Below, in pieces: positions 13,554 through 14,421 of a stretch of 14,421 nucleotides of DNA. This DNA comes from an uncultured Bacilli bacterium (GTDB lineage: Bacteria; Bacillota_I; Bacilli_A; RF39; UBA660): positions 1 to 14,421 of the forward strand of contig CALVVC010000017.1 in NCBI GenBank assembly GCA_944363755.1. The letters are read 5' to 3'. Positions within the stretch are counted from its first letter, which is position 1; each line of letters starts with the position of its first letter. The position numbers and the translations under genes were made by a program. The notes under the pieces are model-generated. The model did not search any database and was not told where the DNA came from. It saw only the letters and a list, made by a program, of their open reading frames with translations.

Positions 13554-14267
13554 ATGGATAAACACGTTAGAATTATAACTGTATCTGCTCTTTCCTTACT
13601 TGGAATTCTTTGTATTTCATCAGGAATAATGTATAATTCCTTACAAGAAAATAATGTAGAAGAAAAAGTATTAGTCATAGTAGAACAAAAACAAGTAAGT
13701 AAAGAAAATGACATTGATATAAAATTAAAAAATTTAACTATCGAAGTTAATACTCCTTTAAGTGTAAAGATAATTGACTATTTAGACAGTGCTGTAAGAG
13801 ATGAAGTCCTAGCCAATTTAAAGCTTGATACAAGTGCTGTTAATGTTACTAAACCAGGAACTTATAATTATACAGTTAGTTATAAAAAGAAAACATATCA
13901 AGGTATTATTATTGTAAAAGAAAAAGAAATAGTAAATAATACTTTACAAAGTATAACCCTAAAAACTGTAAATATAAATGTAGGTACTGCCCTACCAACT
14001 GATGTTAGTAATTATGTAATAGAACCTCTAACAGATGAAGTAAAAACTAATATGTTAATTAATCTTAGTAAAGTTAATGTCAATATAGCAGGTAGTTATC
14101 AATATACAATTACTTATAATAATAGTATATATACAGGTACAATAGTTGTAACTGAAACACAGCCTACCCTATCTACTAATATAGATGAATCTAATACTGA
14201 AACAGAAAAAGAAACTGATACAAATACTGAAATTGATACAAATAAAACAACTGCTCAAATTAATTAA
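13554..14267 (+). CDS. Membrane-anchored surface protein with two Ig-like repeats
   Basis: This is a 237-residue exported protein. A hydrophobic N-terminal segment (about 7-26) serves as anchor or signal. Two tandem beta-rich repeats follow at about 57-122 and 132-200. Each has the pattern: a strand, NTPL/GTAL, a helix with DEV and NL, then VNVxxxGxYxYTxxYxxxxYxGxIxV. This resembles bacterial Ig-like adhesin or wall domains, though I cannot name a family. A Thr/Glu/Asn-rich tail (201-237) ends the protein with no LPXTG motif. The ATG at 13554 is preferred to the one at 13545 because AAAGGA is 8 bases upstream of it. It has its own promoter and terminator. Function may be cell-surface scaffolding or binding, inferred from the domain type. 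Confidence 0.82.
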   Translation: MDKHVRIITVSALSLLGILCISSGIMYNSLQENNVEEKVLVIVEQKQVSKENDIDIKLKNLTIEVNTPLSVKIIDYLDSAVRDEVLANLKLDTSAVNVTKPGTYNYTVSYKKKTYQGIIIVKEKEIVNNTLQSITLKTVNINVGTALPTDVSNYVIEPLTDEVKTNMLINLSKVNVNIAGSYQYTITYNNSIYTGTIVVTETQPTLSTNIDESNTETEKETDTNTEIDTNKTTAQIN

Positions 14268-14298
14268 CATTAAAATTTCTTAAATTTATATGAATTTT

Positions 14299-14331
14299 AA
14301 AAATTGACTTAAAAAAAGAAGTCAATTTTTT
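14299..14331 (+). terminator. Strong terminator after the surface protein gene
   Basis: AAAAATTGACTT (14299-14310) and AAGTCAATTTTT (14319-14330) form a 12-bp stem around AAAAAAAG, ending in a T-run. The A-rich left arm would give a T-run on the other strand too, so it could act in both directions. The final 90 bases of the window hold no gene that I can support. Confidence 0.85.
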
Positions 14332-14421
14332 ATTTTCTCTAGAGGAATTTATAAAATTAGAGAGTGTTTATACCTCCAAATACTATTTTTCGTAAATTGT
14401 AATATATTTTAACTTATGTTA

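Noticed and set aside
13463..13714. 83-residue minus-strand reading frame
   Set aside because: It covers a plus-strand terminator and promoter and is antisense to the surface protein start.
53..14170. Many scattered ACCCTAA / CCCTAA strings resembling telomeric repeats
   Set aside because: They are dispersed, not tandem, and mostly reflect codon choice in both strands.
14332..14421. Possible promoter or gene start at the right edge (TTGTAA at 14397-14402)
   Set aside because: The -10 position falls at the window end, and no SD or reading frame supports it. An SD-like GGAGGT on the other strand has no start codon after it.

Overview
The window looks like a chromosomal segment of an uncultured, very AT-rich, peptidoglycan-making low-GC Gram-positive, in the Bacilli / Erysipelotrichales / RF39-like range. 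The reasons are extreme A+T in coding and spacer DNA, AGA as the main Arg codon, strong Shine-Dalgarno (SD) sites of the AAGGAGG type, MurI and a VanY-type carboxypeptidase (so a wall is present), and Gram-positive lipoprotein-like proteins. Trp is read from TGG and several genes end in TGA (truA, the SDR gene, the 12846 lipoprotein gene), so the standard bacterial code is used, not the Mycoplasma code. The genus cannot be named from this sequence.

Layout: everything from the left edge to about 9.83 kb is on the minus strand, and everything from 9.91 kb rightwards is on the plus strand. Read in the minus direction, the left half contains a VanY-like D,D-carboxypeptidase with its own promoter and terminator, then a cytoplasmic GH31 alpha-glycosidase with its own terminator. 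Next comes a tightly packed operon: short-chain dehydrogenase, two EcfA-like ABC ATPases, truA and murI. It is followed by a three-gene set of membrane or membrane-anchored proteins of unknown function. At the left edge a promoter and an SD sequence appear to point out of the window.

The right half begins with an overlapping operon: patatin-like phospholipase, TIGR01212/YhcC-type radical SAM protein, an unknown 280-residue protein and a lipoprotein. It ends in a hairpin that includes the lipoprotein stop codon. A separate gene with its own promoter and terminator then encodes a membrane-anchored surface protein with two Ig-like repeats.

The two halves meet at a compact divergent promoter. 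Two identical extended -10 elements form a perfect 11-bp inverted repeat, and each -35 lies inside the spacer of the other promoter.

The most unusual feature is the ABC pair next to truA. In Bacillota this position normally holds ecfA1-ecfA2-ecfT-truA, the energising module of ECF vitamin transporters. Here ecfT is absent. One ATPase has a broken Walker A and the other has lost the catalytic Glu, while both lack a canonical signature motif and H-loop His. No mobile element, CRISPR array, tRNA or rRNA gene is visible.
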